Below, piece by piece: positions 8,248 to 16,558 of a DNA stretch of 45,088 nt. Where the stretch lies: positions 1 through 45,088 of the forward strand of contig DYCA01000014.1 of assembly GCA_019418305.1 (NCBI GenBank), given 5' to 3'. The notes beneath the pieces are model-generated. The model did not search any database, was not told where the DNA came from, and saw nothing but the letters and a program-made list of their open reading frames with translations. The translations under genes and the position numbers were made by a program. The first letter of the stretch is position 1; each line of letters begins with the position of its first letter. This DNA is from Clostridiales bacterium. Lineage in GTDB: Bacteria > Bacillota > Clostridia > Oscillospirales > Butyricicoccaceae.

Positions 8248-10022
8248 ACCGGCCCCTCCTCCCTGTTCGGGGTCAGGTTGGTCGGCAGTGTGATAGTGAC
8301 CGTTGTGCCTTTGCCGTACTCACTGGCCAGCGCAATCTTGCCCTCATGCTGCTCGACAATCTCCTTGGCTATCGCCAAACCGAGACCCGTGCCGCCGGCC
8401 GCGCGGCTGCGCGCCTTGTCCACACGATAAAAGCGCTCAAACAGACGCGGCACGTCGGCCGCCGGAATCCCCACGCCGTCATCCTGCACCGTGATACGCA
8501 CGCGGTTTTCCGCCGGCACGCAGGCCGACAGACGAATATGCCCGCCCGACGGCGTATATTTGACCGCGTTGGACAGGATGTTAACGACCACCTGCTCGAT
8601 GCGCTCACGGTCGCCGACGATGGACGGCAGCGTATCCGGTGCGTCCACAATCATCTCATGGCCGTTATTCTGCGCGGTCAGCTTCATGGCGTTGGCTACC
8701 TTTTTGAGCAGCTCGGACAGCGAAAAGCGCGTCATGCGCAGCTCCATGCGGCCATAGTCCAGCTTAGACAGCGTCAGAAGGTCGGTCACGATGCGCGCCA
8801 TGCGCTCGGACTCACTCGAAATAACGCCCAGAAACTGCTTTTCCGTGTCAATCGGAATATCTCCCGCGGCATCCAGCAGGGTTTCGGTATAGGAACGGAT
8901 GTTGGTCAGCGGTGTGCGCAGCTCATGCGATACATTGGCGACGAATTCGCGCCGTGCATCATCCAAACGGCGCTGTTCGGTGATATCGTGAATGACCGCG
9001 ATTACACCGCCCTCCCCGTCGAGCGCACCATACGGCGCGAGTGTGACCGACAGCACACGGTCGCGCCGCGTGATTTCGCTGGTCAGAAAGCTGCGCATGG
9101 CCGTCTCATCCGAATTGGGCATGTCCAGATCGGCAAACATCTCGTCGAAGGTCAGATGATCCTCCATGCGCACGCCCAGCAGATTTTCGGTTGCCGGGTT
9201 CATGTGGATGAGCCGTCCCTCGGTCGTAAATGCGGCAACGCCGTCCGTCATATGCAGGAACAGGGTGCTCAGCTTGTCGCGTTCGCCCTGCACCTCGCCC
9301 ACCGTGCTTTTGAGCCGCCGCGCCATGTAGTTAAACGAGCGCGTCAGCTCACCGATTTCGTCGGACGACTGCACGCCCAAATCCTGATCGAAATTACCCT
9401 CCGCAACCGACCGCGCACCCTCGGTGATGCGTTCAATCGGGGTGGTGATGGTTTTACTGAGCAAAAAGGACAGCAGAATCGCCGCGAGCAGGCCAAACAT
9501 CATTGCCTGCATGACAATCTGGAAAAAGCGCCATGACAGGTCGGAAATTTCGCTTTTATCATCCGTAATGTACACGATATAGTCCACGCCGCCGTCCCCG
9601 TCCTTGTCAATGGGTACGGCAATATCCATCATGCTGTCGGACACGGACGAGCGTGCGCCAAGCTCGCCGGCCATCGCGGCGACGATGTTGCTCGTCCGGG
9701 TCAGCGTGATGTTCGGGTTGGAGCCTTCCAGATACCGTCCCTCGGCATCCAGAATATAGTAGTTGCGGTAATCGTCGATGCCCAGCGCACTTTCCCGCGC
9801 CTCAATGACGGTCTGCAAGCCGGGCGCCCCCTGCTCGGCAGCCGCATCCTTCAGGGAATCCATCGTGCTCGACTGATTGAACACGTTCTGCATTTGCTCA
9901 TAGAAGCTGTCCAGATAAAACGTGTTGACACTGTTGATGAGGAACGTACCCACCACTGCCATGACCGATATGATCATCAGCACCAGAATCAGCACCAGCT
10001 TCATGTGTAAGGAACGAAACAA
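8244..10022 (-). CDS. walK: Cell-wall sensor histidine kinase WalK
   Basis: The product is 592 residues from the TTG at 10022, chosen because GGAGG precedes it by seven bases and it places the first membrane helix near the N-terminus. The frame stays open to 10082 without a ribosome binding site. Domains in order: TM1 about 8-31, extracellular sensor, TM2 about 165-190, HAMP about 190-243, PAS about 256-345, HisKA with VSHELRTPL (phospho-acceptor His366), and HATPase_c with NILSNAVKYTP, DDGVGIP and GTGLGLAI. WalK phosphorylates WalR to control wall hydrolases. The 76-base walR-walK gap holds a hairpin CCGTGC/GCACGG (10073-10089) and a second GC-rich fold next to the ribosome binding site. Confidence 0.93.
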   Translation of the reverse strand: MFRSLHMKLVLILVLMIISVMAVVGTFLINSVNTFYLDSFYEQMQNVFNQSSTMDSLKDAAAEQGAPGLQTVIEARESALGIDDYRNYYILDAEGRYLEGSNPNITLTRTSNIVAAMAGELGARSSVSDSMMDIAVPIDKDGDGGVDYIVYITDDKSEISDLSWRFFQIVMQAMMFGLLAAILLSFLLSKTITTPIERITEGARSVAEGNFDQDLGVQSSDEIGELTRSFNYMARRLKSTVGEVQGERDKLSTLFLHMTDGVAAFTTEGRLIHMNPATENLLGVRMEDHLTFDEMFADLDMPNSDETAMRSFLTSEITRRDRVLSVTLAPYGALDGEGGVIAVIHDITEQRRLDDARREFVANVSHELRTPLTNIRSYTETLLDAAGDIPIDTEKQFLGVISSESERMARIVTDLLTLSKLDYGRMELRMTRFSLSELLKKVANAMKLTAQNNGHEMIVDAPDTLPSIVGDRERIEQVVVNILSNAVKYTPSGGHIRLSACVPAENRVRITVQDDGVGIPAADVPRLFERFYRVDKARSRAAGGTGLGLAIAKEIVEQHEGKIALASEYGKGTTVTITLPTNLTPNREEGPV

Positions 10023-10098
10023 ACAAACACCTCCGGCGTGCGGAGCGCAGCCGCGCCGTTTTTCTCTGTATTCCGTGCGCAATGCACGGATTCATTCG

Positions 10099-10791
10099 TT
10101 ATTCGCCGCTGAAATAATAGCCCATGCCGCGCTTGGTCATGATGTAGCGCGGACTGGCGGGCTGGTCCTCGACCTTTTCGCGCAGGCGGCGAATCGCCAC
10201 ATCGACTGCGCGCAGATCGCCGTAATAGTCGTAGCCCCATACCTGCTCCATCAACTCCTCGCGCGAGAACACGCGGCCGGGAGATGCGGACAGGAAACAC
10301 AGAATGTCAAACTCGCGCGCGGACAGCTCGAGCGCCCGCCCGTTTTTGTACACCATGCCGTTGTCGCGTGAAATGCGCAGACCGCCGCCCGACGGTACGA
10401 CAGGCTTTTCCCGCTCCTCCCCGGACAGCGTGCGCCGCATGTTCGCCTTGACGCGCGCCATCAGCTCGCGCATGGAAAACGGCTTGGTGATATAGTCATC
10501 TGCGCCCAATTCCAGGCCGAGCACCTTGTCAGTCTCCTCCTCGCGGGCGGTCAGCATGATGATCGGGGTATCCTGCTTTTCGCGGATATGCCCCAGCACT
10601 TCAAAACCGTCCATCGAGGGCAGCATCACGTCCAGCAAAATCAAATCAGGCGTCTGATCCAGCGCGGCACGCAAACCATCTGCGCCGTCATAGGCGACCA
10701 GCGTGTCATATCCCTCGCGTTGAAGATTAAACACCAGAATGTCCGCGATTGCCTTTTCATCCTCAACGACCAGAATTTTTTTCTTCTCCAT
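10099..10791 (-). CDS. walR: Response regulator WalR (OmpR/PhoB family)
   Basis: The product is 230 residues. The receiver domain (about 1-120) has the acidic pair VVEDE, the phosphorylated Asp54 in LLDVMLPSMDG, the switch Thr81 and Lys103 in ITKPF. A winged-helix DNA-binding domain follows (about 130-228) with FSREELMEQVWGYDY and the recognition helix RAVDVAIRRLREKVE. The ending RGMGYYF matches WalR. It directly precedes walK and is partner to that kinase. The ATG has a GGAGG site. Binding sites for WalR (TGTWAH-type direct repeats) were not systematically searched. Confidence 0.94.
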   Translation of the reverse strand: MEKKKILVVEDEKAIADILVFNLQREGYDTLVAYDGADGLRAALDQTPDLILLDVMLPSMDGFEVLGHIREKQDTPIIMLTAREEETDKVLGLELGADDYITKPFSMRELMARVKANMRRTLSGEEREKPVVPSGGGLRISRDNGMVYKNGRALELSAREFDILCFLSASPGRVFSREELMEQVWGYDYYGDLRAVDVAIRRLREKVEDQPASPRYIMTKRGMGYYFSGE

Positions 10792-10832
10792 AATTGCCTC
10801 CTTCCCAAAAGAGGAACGGGAACTGTTTCCGG

Positions 10833-11375
10833 TTAATACAGTCCCTTGAGCTTGGCACGGTACAGCGCAACCACCGTCTTGGCGTCGCGAATCTCGTCGC
10901 GTTCGACCATGGCCTCCACCTCGGCCAGCGGCAGCCGCACCAGTTCAACAAATTCATCCTCATCCGGCTGCATTTCGCCGTCGGTCAGGTCGAGCGCGGC
11001 AAACAAATGCACGACCTCGGTCAGAAAACCGGGGGACGGATAGACGCAGCCGAGCGGCACCATGCGCGCCGCCGTGCAGCCGGTTTCCTCCTTCAGCTCG
11101 CGCGCACCGCAGTCGGCAATGCTCTCCCCTTCGCCGTGATCCAGCTTGCCCGCCGGGATTTCCAGCATCTCTGTATCATACGGATAGCGGAACTGCCGCA
11201 CCAGAAGCACGTTGCCGTTCCGGTCGATAGGCAGCACGCCTACGCCGCCGACATGCTCGCACACCTCGCGCAGCGCGGTCTTGCCGTTGGGGAGCAGAGC
11301 CTCGTCCAGCCGCGCCTTCATGATTTTCCCTTCAAAAAAATACCGATGCGAAAGCTGTTTTTCCCGCATATTCAT
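10833..11375 (-). CDS. Nudix hydrolase, ADP-ribose pyrophosphatase-like
   Basis: The product is 180 residues, the size of NudF-type ADP-ribose pyrophosphatases, which split ADP-ribose to AMP and ribose-5-phosphate. The upstream VRQFRYPYDTEMLEIPAGKLD is characteristic of this subgroup. The Nudix box follows as G-KLDHGEG-E-SIADCGA-RELKEETG. The space between its first Gly and first Glu is two residues longer than the classic Gx5E spacing, while the catalytic RELxEExG core is intact. It lies 17 bases after the amylase gene and 41 bases before walR, so it is probably co-transcribed with both. The ATG at 11375 follows GAGGG. Confidence 0.88.
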   Translation of the reverse strand: MNMREKQLSHRYFFEGKIMKARLDEALLPNGKTALREVCEHVGGVGVLPIDRNGNVLLVRQFRYPYDTEMLEIPAGKLDHGEGESIADCGARELKEETGCTAARMVPLGCVYPSPGFLTEVVHLFAALDLTDGEMQPDEDEFVELVRLPLAEVEAMVERDEIRDAKTVVALYRAKLKGLY

Positions 11376-11392
11376 TATGTTATCCCTCTTTT

Positions 11393-13297
11393 CTACGGCG
11401 TGCCAAAGCAGCGCAGTACATAGGCGGTCTCAGGCGGCACCGAGATGTGCACGCCATGACTGTCCGCATCCTCAAAGCCCTCTCCGCTCATCATATCCAC
11501 TGCGTAAACAGCCTCCACACAGGTACGGATATAATGATGACCGCGATTGATGACTATCATCAGGCGGGAGGTTTCGCTCACGCGCTCATATTGCAGCAGC
11601 GCGCCGTGGCAGCGCACGAAATGCAGTTCCCCATCCGCCAGCGTGTGACTGTCCGCGCGCAGTGCGCATAGGCGGCGGTAGAACGCGAGCAGCTCGCGGT
11701 CCTCCTGCCCCCACGGATAGGTCCGGCGGTTGAACGGGTCCTCAAACCCCTGCCGCCCGGCCTCATCGCCGTAATAGATGGTGGGCGAACCCGGCATAGT
11801 AAACTGAATGACCGCCGCCAGACGCAGCTTGCGCAGCGCATTTGCCAGCCGGTCGGGCGGCAGCTCATACTGCGCGCGTCCGTCGCGGTCCATCTTCCAC
11901 TCCTCATCGGATACACCCAGCAGGGTCAGCGCACGCGCCGTATCATGCGTGCCGATCACGTTCATCAGGTTATAAAACACATCGCGCGGATAATTTTCAC
12001 GGATGCATTCCATGGTTTCCGCGAAATGTTCAGCTGTGCCGCCGTTTAGGAACGACAAAATCGCGTCGCGCAGCGGATAATTCATTACGCTGTCCAGCTC
12101 GCCGCCCTGAAAATACTTACGGCGCTCGGAATAGGCGATTTTATTGGACGCATCCTCCCAAACCTCACCGATGACCAGCGCATCCGGCTTTTCCCGCTTG
12201 GCCGCGGCGTTGAGTTTTTGAATAAAGGCGTCAGGCAGCTCGTCTGCCACATCCAGCCGCCAGCCGGACGCGCCCAGCCGCAGCCAGCGGCGCACGACGC
12301 TGTCCTCGCTCTCGATGATATAGTCGAGATAGCTTTCGTCCATCTCACGCACCTGCGGCAGGGTATAGATGCCCCACCACGAGCCGTATTTGTCCGGCCA
12401 CTCCTGAAAATCGTACCAACGATAATAGGGCGAGTCCTTGGACTGGTGCGCACCGACACTGTTGTATCGTCCGCGTGCGTTAAAATAGCGGCTGTCATAG
12501 CCGGTGTGGTTGAACACGCCGTCCAGCACAACGCGCATGCCGCGCGCGGCGGCTTGCTCACACAGCCTGCGGAAATCCTCCTCGCTGCCGAACAGCGGGT
12601 CGATACGCTTGTAATCGCCCGTGTCATAGCGATGGTTGGAATACGCCTGAAACATCGGATTGAAATAAATCGTGGTCACATGCAGGCTTTCCAGATAGTC
12701 CAGCTTGCTGATGACCCCGCGCAGCGTACCGCCGAAAAAGTCATTATTGAGAATCTCGCCGTTCTCATTCGGCCGATAAACCGGGATATCGTCCCAGTTT
12801 TCGTGCAGCACACGCGGCGCAATCCCTTCTCCTTCCGGCTGGACGGGTATTTTATCCCGGCAGAAGCGGTCAGGGAAGATATTGTAGGTGATGCCCCGTC
12901 CGAACCAGCGCGGCGGCTGATAGTTGGGGTCGTATACGGTCAGCTGATATTTATCACCCAGCGTATCGATAATCTCCCCACGCCCGGCATAACCGCGTGC
13001 ACAGTAGCGTGGACCGTCCGCAGTGTCCACGGTGAAATAGTACCAGTACAGACCCGGATGCGGCGGTGTAAAGCTGGTGGTATAGTGGTCGCGCGCACCG
13101 ACAAGGCCATACCATCGCATCGGGAACGCCTCCGGTTCCTTACCGTCCTCCTCCACCCATAGGGTGATATGCTCGGTGCCGTGTTCACGCTTGGGATAGG
13201 TGGAAAACTCAACCGTCTGTCCGGCGGGCACCGCGCCATACGGCGCTTTACAGGCCAGACTGCGGGAGTGAAACATACAATCGGGAATGGTATTCAA
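11393..13297 (-). CDS. Cytoplasmic GH13 alpha-glucan hydrolase (neopullulanase/cyclomaltodextrinase-like)
   Basis: The product is about 634 residues. An N-terminal beta-sandwich domain (about 1-125) is followed by the GH13 barrel. Visible active-site stretches are DGVFNHTG (region I), GWRLDVADE (nucleophile Asp), VIGEVWED (acid/base Glu) and GTHDTARAL (transition-state Asp, with Thr replacing the usual Asn before HD). No signal peptide is seen, so it should act on maltodextrins inside the cell, consistent with the glycogen genes elsewhere in the window. I chose the TTG at 13297 because GGGGGA precedes it. An in-frame ATG at 13315 lies only about nine bases after the predicted transcription start. 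It is the first gene of the run leading into walRK. Confidence 0.88.
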   Translation of the reverse strand: MNTIPDCMFHSRSLACKAPYGAVPAGQTVEFSTYPKREHGTEHITLWVEEDGKEPEAFPMRWYGLVGARDHYTTSFTPPHPGLYWYYFTVDTADGPRYCARGYAGRGEIIDTLGDKYQLTVYDPNYQPPRWFGRGITYNIFPDRFCRDKIPVQPEGEGIAPRVLHENWDDIPVYRPNENGEILNNDFFGGTLRGVISKLDYLESLHVTTIYFNPMFQAYSNHRYDTGDYKRIDPLFGSEEDFRRLCEQAAARGMRVVLDGVFNHTGYDSRYFNARGRYNSVGAHQSKDSPYYRWYDFQEWPDKYGSWWGIYTLPQVREMDESYLDYIIESEDSVVRRWLRLGASGWRLDVADELPDAFIQKLNAAAKREKPDALVIGEVWEDASNKIAYSERRKYFQGGELDSVMNYPLRDAILSFLNGGTAEHFAETMECIRENYPRDVFYNLMNVIGTHDTARALTLLGVSDEEWKMDRDGRAQYELPPDRLANALRKLRLAAVIQFTMPGSPTIYYGDEAGRQGFEDPFNRRTYPWGQEDRELLAFYRRLCALRADSHTLADGELHFVRCHGALLQYERVSETSRLMIVINRGHHYIRTCVEAVYAVDMMSGEGFEDADSHGVHISVPPETAYVLRCFGTP

Positions 13298-13330
13298 ATA
13301 ATTTCCCCCAAACATAAAAACTCTTTATAT

Positions 13331-13359
13331 AGTATAGCACGAACTGTCTGCAAGGTAAA
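13331..13359 (-). promoter_or_regulatory. SigA-type promoter for the amylase-Nudix-walRKHI run
   Basis: On the minus strand there is a -35 TTTACC (13354-13359), a 17-base spacer and a -10 TATACT (13331-13336). No clear promoter was found between the amylase gene and walR, so this is the best candidate for driving walRK. Confidence 0.7.
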
Positions 13360-13565
13360 CAAAAAACGGTTTTTCCGAACTGTTTCCTTAGTTATGCGGT
13401 CATAACGCACCACAGGCATTTACACCTGCCCTTTCATATTATGATAGCAGCCGCCGGCGCGCCGTTTGCCCTTTTGTGGTCAAAAAGCGGCGCTGCACGC
13501 GGTTTCTATGAGAGGCCGCTTCCCCGCCGGCGGCGGCCCGCGTTGAGGAAAGGAGGTTTTCGTCC

Positions 13566-13835
13566 ATGAATCTGCGTGTCCGCATCAAAAACCCGGTGTT
13601 CTGGGTGCAGCTCTTACTGGGCATATGCGCTACCGTACTGGCCTATGCTGGTCTGACCGCCGCGGATATGACTAGTTGGGGCGCAGTATGGGATGTTGTC
13701 AGGCAGGCCCTGACCAACCCGTACTGCCTGTTCCTGGTCGCGTCCAACGTCTGGAACGCGCTCAACGATCCGACCACAAGCGGTCTGACCGACTCCGACC
13801 GCGTCAAGCAGTATGAAAAACCGCTGGAAAAGTAG
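13566..13835 (+). CDS. Phage holin, phi-LC3/LLH-type, standing alone
   Basis: The product is 89 residues. The beginning MNLRVRIKNPVFWVQLLLG and the ending NALNDPTTSGLTDSDRVKQYEKP match the phi-LC3 holin family (compare the family ending NDPTTKGLSDS). Two membrane segments are visible at about residues 10-31 and 50-65. Holins form inner-membrane pores that release endolysin. No endolysin, tail or integrase gene is nearby, so this is either a relic or a host-adopted holin. The ribosome binding site AAAGGAGG is strong and the frame is intact. Upstream, 13380-13560 shows no convincing promoter; a TTTACA/TATGAT pair has only a 15-base spacer. Confidence 0.85.
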   Translation: MNLRVRIKNPVFWVQLLLGICATVLAYAGLTAADMTSWGAVWDVVRQALTNPYCLFLVASNVWNALNDPTTSGLTDSDRVKQYEKPLEK

Positions 13836-13855
13836 GAAAACCCGCCCAAAAGGTC

Positions 13856-13895
13856 AAAAGAGGGACGCGGATTTGGTCCGCGCCCCTCTTTTGTT
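13856..13895. terminator. Bidirectional terminator between holin and carD
   Basis: A stem runs AAAAGAGGG-A-CGCGGA (13856-13871) against TCCGCG-C-CCCTCTTTT (13877-13892) with one A/C mismatch. A's flank the left and T's the right, so it can serve the convergent holin and carD transcripts. Confidence 0.8.
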
Positions 13896-14406
13896 ATGCC
13901 TTTTTCGCTTGCTTTTTATACTGCGCAATGGTATGCGCAATATACGGCTGCACTTCACCGAGCGGAATGCCCAGCGCCACCGCCAGCTCTCCATGCAGCA
14001 AATCCTCCGCGCGCTTGCGGTAGCGCTGGTCAACCTGACTGACCCTGCGCCCATTGCGGCGGGATTTCGCGTAAACCGCCTTAATCAGCTGCACCAACTC
14101 CCGGCAGTCATGGCTTTGCAGCACCTCCTGATAATGCTCACTGGACATGCGCATGCTGTGCGAAGTAAATCCGTCCGCCTCGATGGTCGGAATGGTCTGA
14201 ATCAACTGCTCCGCCTGTGCGCGCGAAATGACCGGTCGCGTAAACACCGATGAATCAACCGGGACATAAATGGTTTCCGTTCCGGAAACGGGCACGAGCG
14301 TGTAATACGGCTTATCCTCCTCCGTATCGAAAGGCGGTTTACCGACCGCCTCCACCCGGCAGACGCCGCTGGTTCCGTAAACGATAAATTCCCCGGTCTG
14401 ATACAT
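13894..14406 (-). CDS. CarD/CdnL-family transcription regulator
   Basis: The product is 170 residues. The start MYQTGEFIVYGTSGVCRVEAV is the CarD/TRCF RNA-polymerase-interacting domain, which binds the beta subunit, and Mfd at 41129-44587 carries a related module. A helical C-terminal part follows, containing RRVSQVDQRYRKRAEDLLHGELAVALG, the conserved region that contacts promoter DNA. CarD-type proteins stabilise open promoter complexes. The ATG at 14406 was chosen because it follows AAGGAGGAG; the frame continues upstream without a better start. It has its own consensus promoter. Confidence 0.9.
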   Translation of the reverse strand: MYQTGEFIVYGTSGVCRVEAVGKPPFDTEEDKPYYTLVPVSGTETIYVPVDSSVFTRPVISRAQAEQLIQTIPTIEADGFTSHSMRMSSEHYQEVLQSHDCRELVQLIKAVYAKSRRNGRRVSQVDQRYRKRAEDLLHGELAVALGIPLGEVQPYIAHTIAQYKKQAKKA

Positions 14407-14484
14407 GGTACTCCTCCTTACTGTGCCGAAACGCGACGGCAGGCAGCGTTTACACGCTGCCGCCCACTGCTCCCTGATAGGATA

Positions 14485-14514
14485 ATTATAGCACATTTTA
14501 CAGGAAAATGTAAG
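14485..14514 (-). promoter_or_regulatory. SigA-type promoter for carD
   Basis: On the minus strand there is a perfect -10 TATAAT (14485-14490), an 18-base spacer and a weaker -35 CTTACA (14509-14514). It lies directly after the end of the acetyltransferase gene. Confidence 0.7.
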
Positions 14515-14522
14515 GAAAATTT

Positions 14523-15074
14523 TTATTTTTCCGCATACCAGTCCAGATTTTCCGCAATTTCATGCGGCAGATAAAAGCATAGATGATCCTTTATCTGTCC
14601 GTTGTACAGCAGCTCCGCGCGGTGCAGTGTTCCCTCATATTGGAACCCGCATTTTTCCAGCACACGACGCGAAGCGGGGTTGTCCGGATAACAGGTTGCG
14701 CTGATGAGATCCATCCCCATCTGCCCAAAACCGAAGCGCACCGCTGCACGCACAGCCTCGGTCATGTAACCCTGTCCCCAGTAATCCACGCCCAACGAAT
14801 AACCAAGTGAGCGCGCCGAACCGTATTGCCGCGTCGAATCGGTAATCAGTCCGATCGAACCCATCAGCCGACGATCCTCCCGACGCTCGATTGCCCAGAC
14901 GCTGGACTGGTTCAGAAAAACCAGATGCAGGATATCGCTCGACTCGAGCAGACTCTCATGCGGCTTCCAGCCTGCATTCCGACCAACTGCTTCATCCTTG
15001 GAATAGGCATAAAGCCCCTCTGCGTCGTCCTCTCGGAAGGGGCGCAGCGTCAATCGTTCGGTCGTCAGCGTCAT
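14523..15074 (-). CDS. GNAT-family N-acetyltransferase (RimJ/RimL-like)
   Basis: The product is 183 residues. The start LTTERLTLRPFREDDAEGLYAYSKD is typical of the RimJ/RimL (Acetyltransf_3) group. The acetyl-CoA-binding segment is LGYSLGVDYWGQGYMTEAVRAAVRFGF, and NPASRRVLEKCGFQYEGTLHRA closes the fold. Such enzymes acetylate ribosomal protein N-termini or small molecules, and the substrate here cannot be inferred. I chose the ATG at 15074, preceded by AAAGGAG, over the in-frame ATG 24 bases earlier. It lies downstream of purA behind a terminator. Confidence 0.87.
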   Translation of the reverse strand: MTLTTERLTLRPFREDDAEGLYAYSKDEAVGRNAGWKPHESLLESSDILHLVFLNQSSVWAIERREDRRLMGSIGLITDSTRQYGSARSLGYSLGVDYWGQGYMTEAVRAAVRFGFGQMGMDLISATCYPDNPASRRVLEKCGFQYEGTLHRAELLYNGQIKDHLCFYLPHEIAENLDWYAEK

Positions 15075-15096
15075 GTGTTCTCTCCTTTTCATCAGC

Positions 15097-15136
15097 AAAA
15101 GAATAAAGGGCGCAAAGCAGTCGCTTTGCGCCTTTT
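15097..15136 (-). terminator. Terminator after purA
   Basis: The stem GGCGCAAAGC/GCTTTGCGCC has a 4-base loop (15109-15132). Read on the minus strand it is followed by a T-rich stretch of TTTATTCTTTT type. Confidence 0.8.
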
Positions 15137-15141
15137 CTGCG

Positions 15142-16425
15142 TTACTTAATGGTCATCACCTGATCGCGCGCCGGACCGACACCCAGCATGGTGATCGGGC
15201 AGTCAATGATGCGCTCAAGCTCTCGGATATAGTTCTGCACCGTCTGCGGCAGTTCGCCAAACGAGCGGCAGCCCGTAATATCCTCGTCAAAGCCGGGGAA
15301 TTCTTCGTAAACCGGCTCGCAGTCCACCAGATCCATAAAGTTTGCCGGAAACTCCGTGACAGTCTGACCGTTTTTCAGCTTGTAGGCCACACAGACCTTG
15401 AGTTTGGGCAGACCGCGCAGCGGATCAATCTTGTTGATAACGACCTCAGTCAGGCCGTTGACGCGCACGGCATAGCGCGCAACTACCGCGTCAAACCAGC
15501 CGGTGCGGCGCGGACGTCCGGTGACCGTGCCGAACTCACCGCCGGCATTGCGGATATAGTCGCCCGTGTCGTCGAACAGCTCGGTCGGGAACGGGCCTTC
15601 GCCCACGCGGGTGGTATACGACTTAAAGATGCCCATGATGCTGTCGATAGCCGTCGGGCCGACGCCCGAACCGATGCAGCAGCCGCCCGCCACCGGATGC
15701 GAGGAGGTAACGAACGGATAAGTACCCATATCCAAATCGAGCAGCGTGCCCTGCGCGCCCTCGAACAGCACTTCCTTGCCCTCCTTGACCGCGTTCCAGG
15801 TCAGGATGGAGGTATCGCACACATAGGGACGCAGCCGGTCGGCATACTCGCGGTACTCCGCGATGACCGCATCCGCATCGATAGCCTCGCCGCCGTACAC
15901 GCCCGTGATGACGCGGTTCTTGTGTGCGCACGCCTCGCGGATGACGGTTTCAAAGCGCTCTGCGTCGACAAAATCATGCATACGCACACCGCTGCGCTCG
16001 GACTTATCCATGTAGGTGGGTCCAATGCCTTTCTTGGTTGTGCCGATGGCAGTGCCTTCCTTGGCCTTTTCCGCCTCGCTCAGTGCGTCCAGCTCAAGAT
16101 GCCACGGCAGGATACAGTGGCAGCGCGCGTCGATGTGCAGCTTGTCGGTCGAAACGCCCTTTTCGTGCAGGCCGTCAATTTCGCCCAGCACGGCCTTGGG
16201 GTTGACCACCACGCCCGGACCTATCACATTTGTGCAGTCCGGATACAAAATGCCCGAAGGAATGAGCTGCAGCTTGTATTTGACACCGTTTGCCACGACC
16301 GTGTGGCCGGCATTATTGCCGCCCTGACTGCGGACAACCAAGTCAGCCTTGCCCGCGAAAATATCAATAAACTTGCCCTTGCCTTCGTCGCCCCACTGGG
16401 CGCCGAGAATTACCTTACCTGGCAT
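15142..16425 (-). CDS. purA: Adenylosuccinate synthetase PurA
   Basis: The product is 427 residues. PurA joins IMP and aspartate using GTP, the first step from IMP to AMP. The GTP-binding loop GAQWGDEGKGK contains catalytic Asp13, and GGNNAGHTV contains His41. Other landmarks are the STTKKGIGPTYMDK-type segment (TTKKGIGPTY), EGAQGTLLDLDMGTYPFVTSS, TRVGEGPFPTEL and TGRPRRTGWFD. The ATG at 16425 matches the family start and follows a GGAAGG site. It has a consensus promoter and a hairpin in its leader, and is transcribed divergently from the cysteine desulfurase. Confidence 0.97.
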   Translation of the reverse strand: MPGKVILGAQWGDEGKGKFIDIFAGKADLVVRSQGGNNAGHTVVANGVKYKLQLIPSGILYPDCTNVIGPGVVVNPKAVLGEIDGLHEKGVSTDKLHIDARCHCILPWHLELDALSEAEKAKEGTAIGTTKKGIGPTYMDKSERSGVRMHDFVDAERFETVIREACAHKNRVITGVYGGEAIDADAVIAEYREYADRLRPYVCDTSILTWNAVKEGKEVLFEGAQGTLLDLDMGTYPFVTSSHPVAGGCCIGSGVGPTAIDSIMGIFKSYTTRVGEGPFPTELFDDTGDYIRNAGGEFGTVTGRPRRTGWFDAVVARYAVRVNGLTEVVINKIDPLRGLPKLKVCVAYKLKNGQTVTEFPANFMDLVDCEPVYEEFPGFDEDITGCRSFGELPQTVQNYIRELERIIDCPITMLGVGPARDQVMTIK

Positions 16426-16450
16426 AGGATTTCCTTCCTTTCTGCTCTCG

Positions 16451-16469
16451 GACATGCTTTCAGCATGTC
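16451..16469 (-). promoter_or_regulatory. Hairpin or dyad in the purA leader
   Basis: GACATGCT and AGCATGTC form a perfect 8-bp inverted repeat separated by three bases. It lies between the purA promoter and the ribosome binding site. It could be an operator or an mRNA 5' hairpin. It does not resemble the PurR box. The pairing is seen directly; any function is inferred. Confidence 0.5.
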
Positions 16470-16479
16470 ATACAGCTAA

Positions 16480-16508
16480 AGTATAGCATAGCAGTGCGCG
16501 CTTTTCAA
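16480..16508 (-). promoter_or_regulatory. SigA-type promoter for purA
   Basis: On the minus strand there is a -35 TTGAAA (16503-16508), a 17-base spacer and a -10 TATACT (16480-16485). Confidence 0.75.
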
Positions 16509-16529
16509 TCCTGATTTGCGCCTTTTGAC

Positions 16530-16558
16530 TTGTAAAAGCCCCTGGGCCGTTGTAAAAT
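16530..16558 (+). promoter_or_regulatory. SigA-type promoter for the cysteine desulfurase-thiI pair
   Basis: There is a -35 TTGTAA (16530-16535), a 17-base spacer and a -10 TAAAAT (16553-16558). It is divergent from the purA promoter, with the two -35 elements 21 bases apart. Confidence 0.65.

Noticed and set aside
15073..16479. Plus-strand open frame opposite purA
   Set aside because: It is a shadow of purA, showing composition-driven openness only.
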